NCBI RefSeq assembly: GCF_003265705.1
Contig: NW_020312935.1
Location: forward strand, 3,242,716-3,306,715
DNA length: 64,000 nucleotides
Reading direction: 5' to 3'
Source of the DNA: Callorhinus ursinus
Lineage: Eukaryota > Chordata > Mammalia > Carnivora > Otariidae
Positions 23,201-34,734 of the stretch are shown here, one piece after another. The notes under the pieces were generated by a model, which was given only the letters and a program-made list of their open reading frames with translations, made no database searches and had not been told where the DNA came from. Both the position numbers and the translations under genes were made by a program. The stretch's first letter is position 1, and each line of letters starts with the position of its first letter.

Positions 23201-25294
23201 TTTTCTCCCCAACATGTCTGATTGTTTCCCAGAAACCTTTTACATGTTTTTCTTATGCTCCTTAATACCAAACACACTGAAGTTATCACTGATGGTTATA
23301 ATTATTTCCTACAGATGAACCTAGATACTTACCAGGTGTGAATAATCTCTCCTCATAGGAGTGTCATACACTAAGATTGACAATACAAAAAGGCATGTTG
23401 AAAATAAATGGCTTTAAAGTATTACTTTCCCTTACACTGTAAGAAAATGCAAAATAAAATGTGGATTTAGCAGCACAACATGTACACAAAATGCTCAGAA
23501 ATTTTTCTTGCTCAAAAAAAGAGAAATTTTTCTTGCTCAAATCAGCCACATATTGAGCTTGGAGGTCGCTTCTCTGTGGTTGTATCAATTTTCTTGACAT
23601 GGAAATTTCCAAGGACAGAGTCATGGAGAGCAGGTCGACCTCACCTAAGCAAGACAAGTCAACTCAAATAAGCAATATTCCTCGAGTGTTGTTTCTAAGT
23701 GCCTTGCATTGTATCTCTAGGTGTGGCCTGTGAAGAAAGAGGAGCTTTTGTAGAACTGCGGCCAACAGAGCCTTGTTTGTAAGAAAAAGGACTCCATGTT
23801 GGCAGACAAATGAAAGTCTGCACCAACCACCCAGAATTTTTTGCTAAAAAGAGGTCTCTTTGGTGTTTTTAAAATGCAAGCCTGAGAGTACAAGCCCCGA
23901 TGTTCCAATCAAATAGATACAGATAGTAAGGCACGGAACACAGGCATGAAATCAAGAAGGTGAGTTGCCTTACATGAACACAGACTGCCCATGACTTCCA
24001 GAGCCTTCTGCTGGAGAAGTCTGAATGGTGGAAGGGCTGAATTGCAATACTCGAACTTAGAGATCTCTCTTAAAGCTTCAGCTGGCTTTCCTAAACTTCA
24101 ATCATTTGTCACTTTCATGATTCTGTCCTATTCTGTACGGCCTTCACTGTGACTTCATACTTTTCTTTCAATAGACTCACAATTTTACTGAAGTGGATTT
24201 AGCCTCATCCTGAGACACTATTCATGAAAACATGAAATTATGTGGTTATATTTTTATGCATAAATATTAAATTTTTGACATGCTGTTAGTGTACTTTCAA
24301 ATGTGGTCTTTCAAATCACCGTGGATATGCATTTGGTACTTGAAGAAGTACTGATTTAAGGAAAGCTCTTTCAGGACAAATATAGAAAATATGACTGTTT
24401 ACAGTAGAGAGCAAACATTTGAGACTTGTTTTTCTGAATATCCTTATAGGCTAAATGAAGTCAGGTTTAAGGAGATTTGAATACAGAGTCACATTGAGCT
24501 ATTCAATTATGGGTATTTGGAATACTAACTTGGCTCCCTGATGTCAGAAGGACCCATTAACACTGTATTATACATCATACAACCCTAGCACAGGTTGACT
24601 ATTGGCCATGTGGATCTGTGTTCTGACTCAACATTGCCATTGTCTCTGGGCTCACCTTTCTGTTTATGGAGTAGAAACTCCTGAAGCAACACCCACTTCA
24701 CTGACTACTTGAACACAAAGTCACTCTCCATTCCCTTGGGAAGCCCCACTGAGAGATACCCACAGAACTCCATGTGGTCCCAGACAATCTTCTATTCCCT
24801 GGAGCACTGAGCAGTCCTGGCCCCACCAGCTGAGCTGTATCCTTCCTAAGAGTCAGTTATGTGTGTCCCCAACCTTTTAATGGAAGTCATTCCTGCTAAT
24901 GAAATTCATAATTAAATAAAATATAAACCAGAGGTAGATGGGTGCAAAAAAGTTGTTTCTATGGACAGCTAAACTAACTCTGTGGAAACACTAAGGTGAG
25001 TTGCTAAAAACTGCCACATAGGTAGGACAACTGTAATGGAGGGATTCTGCACACTGACAGCCTCTCGGATGCCTTAAATTCTCCCTTCACTTCAAAGACT
25101 GGAAACTATAGATTAGCAATATGGCAGCGGTTCGTGCAAAAAGATTTATGTTGTCTTAAGTTTAAAATGCTTAAAGTACTATATACATATATATCCCTGC
25201 TTTAGCCAACTTTTACAATTGACAAACCAACTGTTGGTTCATCAGAGCCTTCCTATGGGCATGCACGATAGTTGTTTTCAGAGCTGGACCTGAA
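23201..25294. other. No gene seen; one tandem duplication
   Basis: Unassigned sequence apart from the 20-bp tandem duplication near 23.5 kb. Open frames are under 100 codons. Confidence 0.55.
23497..23541. repeat. Two-copy 20-bp direct repeat
   Basis: AGAAATTTTTCTTGCTCAAA occurs at 23497-23516 and again, identically, at 23522-23541, with a 5-base AAAAG spacer (period 25). Perfect identity suggests a recent slippage-type duplication. Confidence 0.95.
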
Positions 25295-25400
25295 ATACTG
25301 TTGTGTTGTTTGTGTCTTGGCCTTGGCCTGTCTCATGAGATGTGAGCTCCTCAAGGACAGGGCTTCTATCTTAGCCATCTTTGCTGATTACATGGAGCTA
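25295..25400 (+). mobile_element. Possible L2 3'-end fragment
   Basis: 'tgtgagctcctcaaggacagggcttctatctt' resembles the L2 motif before its 3' end. The match is short and the terminal part is not preserved. Confidence 0.4.
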
Positions 25401-26341
25401 AGGCCTTGCAGCTGCTGATCAATATTCTTAGAATTGAACCAAAATGTCTTTGTTCTCATTAATTTGAATTCCTTCAAGTCGACTGTACTTCCCACCCTAA
25501 TCTGGAGTCATTTTTCCCAATGGCCAAATAACTCAGCGTGTCTGGGATAAAGAAATGTCTGTCACTGAGCTGTCTATTCTGCCAGGATTCGCTAGTAAGA
25601 GGAAAGGCAGAGGAGGGGACTTCTGGCAGCCCTTAGCATGACTGAGGTATGGCTTGGCCAATTAAGTACTTCATACTAGAATATTCCACGAATGCTATAG
25701 GATGGAGAAGTAATTCATCACATATATTTAAAGTTGAATTTACCGATATTTTATGGTATTGGATATTATTTCTATTAACATTTTATGCTGAAATTACAGA
25801 ATGATTCGTGAGTACTGAATTTTTGATTGCTTTTACACTTTCTGGGACACTATTAAACTTGATTTACGTTAATAGCACTGTAAGAAGATATTAACAATGA
25901 AATTTCCAAAAGCACTTAGCATCTCATAATTGGAGTTAAATGACAAAAAAAAAATGAGGGGATAATGAAGTAAAGAGAAAAAAGGAGAGAGAAAGTTTTG
26001 ACAATATTCTTTTTAACCTGTGGTTCTTAGTAAGATTTTTGTAGGAATTGTTTTAGGTTAGGAAAGAATCAAATCTCTGATCAAGGGAGATGACGCTGAT
26101 TTATTAGAGGAGTTTTATGATACAGAATAAAGACCTGGCTCCAGGTAAAAAGTACAGAATTTACTACTTCTAAGAGAGAAAACTTCCTGATTTCCAGAGT
26201 AGGGAGGAAACTTTAATTAACAACTTTTTCTTCTGTCCACAGTGACTAGAAGATAATTTTTTTTTTAAGAAAAGAAACTGATTTAGTCATAGCTGCTGGA
26301 TTACAGAGAGGCAGACAATGAAAGGAAAGACATCAGAGCTA
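25401..26341. other. No gene seen
   Basis: Unassigned AT-rich sequence with short A runs. No frame above 60 codons stands out. Confidence 0.55.
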
Positions 26342-26605
26342 GAACAATAACAATAATAACAATTATTATAATGAATTTTGTTGAGCCCTTACTATGCACA
26401 GGCTCTGTGCTAGGCAATTTACACGTACAATCTTATTCATTCTTCTTAGTATCCCTATGCATTAGGTACTATCATTGTCCCCATGTCACAGCTAAGGAGA
26501 GATTCAGAGAAGCTGAATGACTCTAGCACAGCGACAGCACCAGGATTTGAACCCAGGCAGTCTGGCTCCTGAGCAGGTCCTTAACCACCACAGTAGCTTA
26601 AGCAC
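26342..26605 (-). mobile_element. MIR, near full length, antisense
   Basis: 'gttgagcccttactatgcac', 'ctgtgctaggcaatttacac', 'ccccatgtcacagctaagga', 'aggatttgaacccaggcagt' and 'ccttaaccaccac' follow antisense MIR from its 3' end to the tRNA-like head. It lies directly upstream of a young CanSINE. Confidence 0.95.
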
Positions 26606-26630
26606 AACTAAGTTAAAAGTAATCTGGTGA

Positions 26631-26825
26631 GGGCGCCTGGGTGGCTCAGTTGGTTGGGCGGCTGCCTTCGGCTCGGGTCATGGTCCCGGAATCCCGGGAT
26701 CGGGTCCCGCATCGGGCTCCCTGCTCGGCGGGGAGTCTGCTTCTCCCTCTGACCCTCTCCCCTCTCATGCTCTCTCTCTATCTCATTCTCTCTCTCAAAT
26801 AAATAAATAAAATCTAAAAAAAAAA
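26631..26825 (+). mobile_element. Young full-length CanSINE, sense
   Basis: Begins GGGCGCCTGGGTGGCTCAGT and keeps an unusually large number of CpG sites (for example 'gggcggctgccttcggctcg', 'tcccgcatcgggctccctgc'), so little methylation decay has occurred. The arm is of the 'tctgaccctctcccctctca' subtype, followed by 'aaataaataaataaaatct' and an A tail. The perfect 16-bp target duplication AAAAGTAATCTGGTGA is at 26615-26630 and 26826-26841. Confidence 0.98.
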
Positions 26826-26992
26826 AAAAGTAATCTGGTGAATGTCAAAGCCACATCACGCATACCTTTTGTTAGCCCTGGGTGTTTTTGTTTTCATGGG
26901 CTCCTTCCTCCCTAAAAAATTATTCAAACTTCTGTTTTATGATTGCACTGATAAACATATTAACATTAGATATTAAAGCATTTTCTTTGAAT

Positions 26993-27103
26993 GGGGCACC
27001 TCGCTGGCTCAGTAGGTAGAACATGCGACTCTTGATTTCAGGGTTGTTAGTTCAAGAAGCCCCACGCTGGGTGTAGAGATTACTTCAAAATAAAAAAAAA
27101 AAA
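26993..27103 (+). mobile_element. CanSINE, short older subtype, sense
   Basis: 'ggggcacctcgctggctcag', 'catgcgactcttgatttcag', 'cccacgctgggtgtagagat' and 'tacttcaaaataaaaaaa'. It is the same short subtype as the copies at 2.9, 43.6 and 55.7 kb. No clear target duplication. Confidence 0.92.
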
Positions 27104-28427
27104 CTGAAAAAAATATTTTTAACCAAAAATTTTACCATTTTAATGATTTTAAAAGAAATTAAAATACTTCTGTGGGCCCCTAAAAGTGTCACAGGCCCTA
27201 GGCGCTGTGTCTCCTGAGCCCCAATGGAGAAGTTGACCCTAGTTAGCCTGGCAAAGAAACTAAGACTTGAACATGAGATCATGTAACTTCATTTCTGATT
27301 ACAAAAGAATCCAGAAAGCGATGGTAATGGAACACATGGAAATAACATGATAAGAAAAATGAAGTGGTTTCCATCCCCCTCGTTTTTTCAGAGGACGCAT
27401 GGCTTGAGTCCTTGCCTGCTTCTTTGAGGAGTGCAACTTCAGAAGTGTTGAGGTCTTTATTGGCTTTATCTTTATTAATACACTTCAATTGAGTTAAACA
27501 CACACACGTAAACAAACAGCCAAACTTGGATCTTCAACTGATCATACTGGCTACAAACTAACAGAATATTAGAGATGACTAGTGTCAGAGACATTAAGAT
27601 TGACTACTCTTAGGATTATGGCCTGAGCTGTTGTTTGGGAAGTGATTCCCTGGAAACACAGAGAAAAGCCCACCACATACCTCAGTCCTCACTCATAGCA
27701 ACAGACAGTAGTTTCTGTCCCAAACAGAAATGAGATTCATCCATTAACGTTTCTCCCCAACCCAATAATGCCTCACTGACCCATTTTCTTGGGTATTAAC
27801 AAATTGGGGTCATTCTGAGAAAATGCTGAATCTCAAGGTTTGGTCTAGACCTGAATGTATTCTGAATAAAAGTAATGAGGAAAAAATATCTATTTTTAGT
27901 TCTGAAATTGCTACACCACCACCAACGTGGATACAAGATAAATCCAAACAAGTATGATCACATTATCATGTTAGGGTTTAGTATCTGCTTTGCTTTATGA
28001 TAAAGATAATCTCAAGTAAACTCTGGTTGAATTGGATTACTTGCATGAAGTTCTCTCAGTGGTAGGCAAAACATCCTGAATGAGATTTATGTGTAGGACA
28101 TTATCTGAAATTTCCCTCTTTTAAAGCCATGGTTTAAAAGGGAGTAGAAATGCATACTTTTATTAGGCAAAGAAACTATCCCAGGAATCCAGGATAAAAT
28201 ATTTTCCTTGCAATTTTTTAACTCATTTAAAATCATGTGATTTTACTGACTTCTTTAGTTTTTAAGACTTTTAAACCAAAGAACAGATAATGAAGTGGAT
28301 GGCATTTATAGACTTCATTAGGAAATTGGGCATCATTTACCTTAAAAATGATTGAGAATGTGAACCTGGGACTCTGTTAAGATCATAGCCAACAAAAGGC
28401 ACAAAGTAAAAGGTAACTGATAAGCAA

Positions 28428-28738
28428 ATGATAGATGATTGAATGGATAGATACACAGATAGATTAATGAATAGATAGAAAAACAGATGGATAATACAGA
28501 TGAATGAATTAATAGAGACACAAAGGATAGGCAAGTAGATGACAGATAATAGAAAGATATTCATAGATCAATACCTGGTTAGAAAATGGATAGCTAGACG
28601 CACATGGATGAACAGATGACTGGGAAGCAGAATAAAGAGTTGATACATAAATGAATATAGTTAGATGAATGGAGAGATAGATGCTCAAGATTGATGAATG
28701 CAAGGATAAATTTGGAATGAAGTTGCAGATAGATATAA
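28428..28738. repeat. Degenerate GATA/GATG repeat tract
   Basis: Many GATAGAT, GATGAAT, GATAGAC and related units over about 300 bases, none in a long perfect array. It is an old, decayed tetranucleotide microsatellite. The opposite strand's open frames, rich in Ile, Tyr, Leu and Ser, are translations of this repeat. Confidence 0.85.
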
Positions 28739-30483
28739 GGGTACAACAATATCACGATTGTACCCAACTGGAATGGAATACCAATGAAGATAATGACATT
28801 TCTCTTCATGGAGCCATTTTAAATAATTTAACTATTTTGGGGGAAGTATAGGCTGGAAGCAGGAAATCAGTCAGTCTCTAGGAGCCCTGAAGTTTCACAA
28901 TAAATGTCTCAAAGATAGGAAGAAAATACATGGATGTGTCATGATTTAGCCACTGCTGCATAATGCTCCAGCCTGGCCCACTCGGCCTCTTTGATACACA
29001 CTAGAACAACGAGGGATGCATGGAGTGGAGGGTGCACGGGGCAGCCTTCATGCATCCTTGGTGATGCACAAAAGTCCTGCCTTTTTGCCTCTCTTTCAAT
29101 TCTGATATTCACATATACCTTCACTGGCCGACCTACTCAGGAAGGTCTGATGTTGTAATTAATCCATGTCACAGGAGGATGTAGTACCCGCAGAATTTAT
29201 GAGTGGGTTTGGGCTGCTGTGATGAGTACAGGCACCTCAGCCCGTGTGATATAAATTCCTCTGCTAATTGGATTGCTGGAGCTAATCAGAAGCCAGGAAG
29301 GGGATTAAAAAAAAAAAAAAATCCGTATGCTTCCTCCTGCCGCTGCTGCTGGCTGATAAAGCTCACAGATCCTCTCAGGACAGGGGGTGCTGGAATTGAA
29401 TCCTCTTGCGGAGGTCTCCCTGGAGATGGCTATCTCAAAGGTGACGCATCCCCTCTGTCACCAGGCCAGCAGGAGATAGAGCAATGGGAGAAAAGAGTAG
29501 AATGATCCCAAAGAGATTTTACTACTGAACCACAAAAACAGAGTGAGTGGGGGAGAGATGAAAGAGTAGGAAATCAAAGGGGGACATCCAATGGCCTGAG
29601 AGAGCCTGAGAGAGCTAGAAGCTTTCTCTGCAATGAAGTGCCGCTCCCCGGGACACGTGAGCATGCCTGGCATCCACTTGGGGGTATAACTTCAGGAGGC
29701 CTCCTGTCCACAGCCAAAGCCAAGGGGAGGGTGCAAATTCCATTCAATACTAGGGCTAGTGCAATTCAGGGAGCTCAGCTGAACTGATGAAGCTGTAGGG
29801 AAGGTGAGGATAAAAGCCCAAGGTCCAAAACTCCTCGCCTGCTGGAAAACCGTCGGCGTAGAGCAGTGAGAGAGAACGCTTCCTCTGCTCCCACTCTTTC
29901 TCGGTTTTGGATGAGGGCAGGAAAAAGCAAGTTTGTGTTCAGTGGCCTGTGTACATTTCCCACCGAGAATAAATAGTCCATTCCAGCTGATGGGGTGAAG
30001 TGTGGGTTCTGCAGGGCACTGGTTAGACCTTGGCGATCTTTCTCTCTTCTTTGCTTGTCTAAGGCGCTACCCCTTCTCCACAGAGGAAAACGTATCCTCA
30101 TATTTGGGTCCACCAAGCCGAGTGCCCTGCAGTTCTCTTTAAAGTCCTTTTTTTGTCCCTCCTGCATTCTTTTCTCTCTGTGATTTCTACTTCTTTGACC
30201 GTATTTCTTCTGGAGCCGTCTACATACACTAAATCCTTAGCCATGATGAGTAAGCAGCAAGCCCCTCTTGCACACAACAAAGACTTCTATTTTTTTTTTC
30301 TATCTTTTGGGCGACACGATAAAAAATAACCCTGTATTTATGCAAATTGCAAAGTAGCGTGTGATAATGAAAACAAAACAGTGCTGGCCCGCAGCCAAGA
30401 CATGGCACTGACGGGGGCTCCCGACCATTTGGCTCTTGATTCTTCGGGGAAAGCAGCTGTAGAGAAAGGAGAATGCACAACAT

Positions 30484-30625
30484 CCTCGTCACACGCGCAC
30501 TCACACGCGCACACCCTCGTTCGCACGCATTCCGGTACCGTCACCTCGGAGCCGGCAAGACTTGGGATCCAAATGAAGTTCTGCTTCCTACCGCCACGAG
30601 CACTTCAGCGTCGTCCCCCACGAGC
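30484..30625. other. CpG-dense patch with alternating CACGCG steps
   Basis: About 17 CpG sites fall in roughly 140 bases, against few in the flanks. The left part, 'cacacgcgcactcacacgcg' onward, alternates purine and pyrimidine. It is too short for a classical CpG island and no TATA box or start-site motif is evident. It could be a small promoter or enhancer core in the repeat-poor interval, or a mutated CA repeat. Confidence 0.5.
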
Positions 30626-32183
30626 CTCCCTGCCCCCTGCTCCTGATTCCCTTTCAGGAATTTACAAACATTTTCTACAGATCAATATCTGTATTGATTA
30701 TTCATTGTGAGTGAGTCGTGTGTCTTTGGTGATCCAGCTTGCAGAGGTAGCAGCCAAAGCCTGCTGCAGGGGAAAAAAAAAAAAATAACAGAAGGCGAGA
30801 GGGACCCAGCTCTTGCTGGGTCTGCGGCTGTCGGCAACACAGAACGGAAGAGAAAAAGAGGAAGGCACTTGAAAAACGAAGGAATGGACCAGGGTGGAAG
30901 AGAAAGAGGGAGCAATAGCAAGAAAGACCAAGTGATGATGGACATCTGGTTCCAGGGATCTTGGTGGCTTGGAGGAAACCCCCATCTTGGTCTGCTGCTC
31001 TGTGCAACATGCAGCGGACTCACTCCGCTCTGGGAGTGAGAAGTGACTCACAGTTTTGGTATCTCCTACGTAAGAGCTTTGGGGGGATTCCTTGGCTTGC
31101 TGACAAGGGAAGCAAGAAAGCAGCAGCAGTGAGGTAAAACACGATTACTTCCAACTGCCTTGCGGAGGATATGCAGTCGCTTGGTTTGACTGGAACAGCT
31201 TGCTGCTCTCTGATGGCACGCGGAGGGAGAATAATTAAAAAGGCCAGCATCACTTACTAAGTGAGTAAACACAAAGCCGTTCCAAACGTGCTCTCCAGCT
31301 AATGAGAAGCTGTAATTTCTTATACTTCAAGGCAAAACAAGACAGTGATGGGGCTTAGTGGAGTGTGTGTTTGCGTGGATATGGAGGTAGGGGGGTGGTA
31401 GTGGTGGAGATAAATCGACTAATTGTTGGCAATGTTTAAAAAAGGGATTACTGGAAAAGACAGTGAAATGATGACAGGAAAACATCTTGGACCAGAGCCA
31501 AAAAAAAAAAAATCAAGGCAAATCAAGTCTGCAGCTCAGAGGAAACACCCCTCACTCCTGTCGGAGCCTCCGACAGGAATTGCCCGGTGTTCCTCAGCCA
31601 AATATGGAATATCGTGTAGGCACCAGGGGACAGGACCAGGGACCACCAGAGTGTCCAGAGGAAGGAACCACGGCATGCCAGTTTACACGGTTATGTCATA
31701 CTTTAAGAAAACAAAACAGTAAAAACCAACCTGTCCTCTCCTTTTAATTGGAGCTCCTGCTTGCTCAAAATTGCTTCATTTTATTAAAAGCACCCCTAAA
31801 TGAGCCGTCCGATAAGAGGAGCTGCTGATTCTCGGTTTGTCTCCAGGAAGCTGCTGCAAGGTTACAAAAGTATCCTGCAAAAAGGAGGTTGAGGAAATGC
31901 AGTCTTCCGTAGACTGGGCTGCTGGCCATCGTGCCAGGTGACTGTCTTTGCCATTTGAACCACCATTTGAATGCGGGAGATAGTTTGGGATTCCTCTTCT
32001 TTTGTCACCCAGCTGTGGCTTGGTGAGTCCAAAACCAGTGAATAGGACTCTTTTAATACAGGGTTCCAAACACACATGACAAAGTGGAGACCCCACGAAA
32101 TAAAATGAGCTGGATCTTCTTTCTTTCTGGGTGTTCAGTTAACTGAGCTATCTGGTTCTTTTTCACATGAATGGAGTTGGGGC

Positions 32184-32202
32184 TTTTTTTTTTTTTTTTT
32201 TT
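32184..32202. repeat. Poly-T tract (T19)
   Basis: Uninterrupted T run without a recognisable SINE or LINE body next to it. Confidence 0.9.
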
Positions 32203-32441
32203 AAGGGATTTCTGGGACTGGAAAGTCAATAGATAAGATGTCCTCCTTCTGATTGGGGTTTTCTTCTTCTTGCTGCTCTTTAAATTCGGACTCCCCAATA
32301 CACTGCAAGTTTCTTGAGCAGGAGAAATATATCCTGCAGAAGTGTGCCTTGGATACCCAGAGGAGGAGGAGTTAAGCCAGTTGTGGATGACTTGGGCACC
32401 TTACATTGCATTTCTTCAGCATTCACAGAGACCTGTGTCTA

Positions 32442-32443
<2 letters not shown>

Positions 32444-32478
<35 letters not shown>
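32444..32478. repeat. (GT)n microsatellite
   Basis: Thirty-five bases of perfect GT, followed by further GTGT clusters to about 32535. Likely length-variable. Confidence 0.97.
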
Positions 32479-32479
<1 letters not shown>

Positions 32480-34514
32480 TGGCATTACGTGTAGTGTGTG
32501 CTTGCATATGTGTGGCTCTGTGTGTCGGTGTGTCTCTCTGAGAGGGAGGAAAAGAGAATGAAGTCGGAGCAGACAGAATGTTTGGGCATTTATGTAATTC
32601 ATGCCGAGAATGCTCAATGCTGCAAGGCAGCCAGCCACCCATCCCCGGTCTCTGCTGCTCTGGAGGGCCTGTACAGACCTGATCTGAATGTTAAATGCAA
32701 GAGAAGAAATTAGCATACTAACCAAGGATGTCAACCCCTCCTTGCAATCAGTAAATGGCCGTCTACTCTCTTTAAAGCCGGCATCGCCAATGCGTGCCAG
32801 CCACTTAACCATGTCCTCTGTCAGGTCCTTTTTTTATGTTTGTTTTTTTGTTTTTGTTTTTTGATGAAAGACTGGAAATTCATTAATGAGGAGGGAAGGA
32901 AAGGCTTCAAGGGGCTGTAATGAAAACAAATGATCCTCTTTAAACCTCATGACGGCCAAAGCCGGGGTGGGGGGGGGTTGCTTTCTGCTCTAGGGCTGGA
33001 GAATAGGAAATTCCACAGACAACAGACCACTTGATGAGAGCCCAAGAATGCATTGCTTGGGAATTTCTTCTATGTGGCAAAAACCAGCTGTGGCCAGGAT
33101 GTCTGTATTAATAAAACTTAGAAATGAGCTTTATCTTCCTAACTCTAAGTGTGGTCTACCAGATGTCTTTCCATTCCATCAGTGGTTATCAAATTTTCTT
33201 GACTTTGTGAGGGTAGGAAGAGCCTTTGGGATCTTTTGGCAAATTGCCTCAGCTTCTGAAGTAATACATATTTTTCTTTTGGGCTATGCATTAGATTTTC
33301 CCAAAGGAAATAGTTGCTTTTTTTTTTTTTTTAAATCTCTATCATACAGAAAAGCTCACGAGGAAGATTTGACTTGTACTTCTGCAGAGCCTCACAGTAA
33401 AGTAGACAGAATGCTGTTTAAGAGCTAAGAATTGGGCACTCCTCACCAAGTATTTGGGCTGGGAAAATTTTGTTTCCTTTTTCTTTCTTTTAGCCACTTT
33501 ATCCTTAGAAACAAGCTTCTTCTCTTCCTTTGTATTGTACTGGTTTGCCTTATACCAGAGGTGATACCGTCTGACAAGACTTCAGGGACCTGTGGGCACC
33601 AGCCTGAGGAGGCAATATGGAGCAGTGGAGCTTGGGATGAACTGGAGACTGAGCCACTCACTTCTATTTAAGGGAAACAAAAGCTGTGCTTTGTGTTGCC
33701 TAGTCTTCTTCCAGTGTTTTAAGAGGTGGTAGATACTGGTATGTTTAAATATAACTATATTGATTTTGAAACACTGGCTCAAAGTATGCTTTGTTTTTTT
33801 CTTTTAACAATCTATGGGTCAAATAAACAAATATTTTTGAGAACAGTCTTGGTCCACAGCATGCCACTTTGCGATCTTTGCTTTAGTTCAAAATACCTAG
33901 CACCTAAGTATTTTTATTTGATGCTTTCTTAATGCCCACTCTCTCTGTGAAATATTTTATTTTGTTTCAGTTAAAAATATATAGATATCAGCAACTATGT
34001 GGTAAACACGAATGTGAGTGTATATTTTGTTGGACCAAGAGAGAAGTGCTAATTTAAAACAATAAAGAGGGGAAGGAAATGGATGTCTGCATGGCCTACT
34101 TGCCTTGTGGCTACTGGTATCTTAGCAGGCATGGTGTAATGCCATCTTTTTCTAAGGTAGTGATCTCCACAAAGATTTTTTACGAAGGCCATAACTGGGA
34201 AGATTAAATACCTAGAAAGAAATGTGTTTGCATATTTTCATATGTATCTCCATCTGTTCTTACCATCAGTGATTAGTGCTAACATTTGAAAAATATTTTT
34301 CTTCTTATCCATCCACAGAACTCTACAACTCAAGTGGGTAGGAAAAAAAGAGAAATCCCCAGAAGAGAGATCCTACCTACAGTTTGGAAAAAAAGTTTTT
34401 CCATGGCACCTGAAATAACTTCAGCAGTAAAAGGCACCTCAGCAAATGGTAAAGGGCAGCAAGAAGGCTCTCTCTTTCTCATGCAATAGTAACAGGGTCT
34501 TCCAATTTCCAAGG

Positions 34515-34695
34515 TATTCTTCACGCATATTATCCTGGTTAATTCTCACTACAACCAGGCAAGGCAGATAGTATTTAGCTTATTTTACAGATGAGGATAC
34601 TCAGACTCTGGGAGGTGACGAAACTGTATAAGGTTGAAAGCCAGTAAGAGGCATTCACGGATCTCCTGAGTCTTAACCTAATGCCATTTTATTAT
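34515..34695 (-). mobile_element. MIR fragment, antisense
   Basis: 'ttaattctcactacaaccag', 'ttattttacagatgaggata' and 'aggttgaaagccagtaagag' match the antisense MIR core; both ends are worn. Confidence 0.85.
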
Positions 34696-34734
34696 TCTTC
34701 ATAGGTTCTCCTAAAAATATCCTCCTCAGAACCC

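Larger units (their letters stand above)
27104..34514. other. Repeat-poor 7.4-kb interval, no gene identified
   Basis: No SINE, LINE, LTR or DNA transposon could be recognised here, unlike the dense repeats on both sides. It contains only simple repeats (degenerate GATA/GATG at 28.4-28.7 kb, poly-T at 32.2 kb, TG at 32.45 kb) and a CpG-dense patch at 30.5 kb. Open frames (up to 130 codons at 29775-30167 minus, 126 codons at 33048-33428 plus) have no recognisable domains. Repeat exclusion in mammals often marks constrained regulatory sequence or an exon-bearing segment, which is inference here. Confidence 0.55.

Noticed and set aside
23466..23500. 'agcagcacaacatgtacac', reminiscent of the U6 snRNA 5' region
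   Set aside because: The match does not continue into the U6 core or 3' end.
26631..26705. tRNA-like sequences in the SINE heads as possible tRNA genes
   Set aside because: They carry the CanSINE body and tail, and the cloverleaf stems are not maintained; they are SINE heads, not tRNA genes.
28337..28809. Several overlapping minus-strand frames rich in Ile, Tyr, Leu and Ser
   Set aside because: Translations of the degenerate GATA/GATG tract in three phases.
32100..32210. T19 run with 'ttaactgagctatctgg' upstream, considered as a CanSINE
   Set aside because: Only a few bases resemble the SINE head, and they lie on the wrong side of the T run; no SINE body is present.
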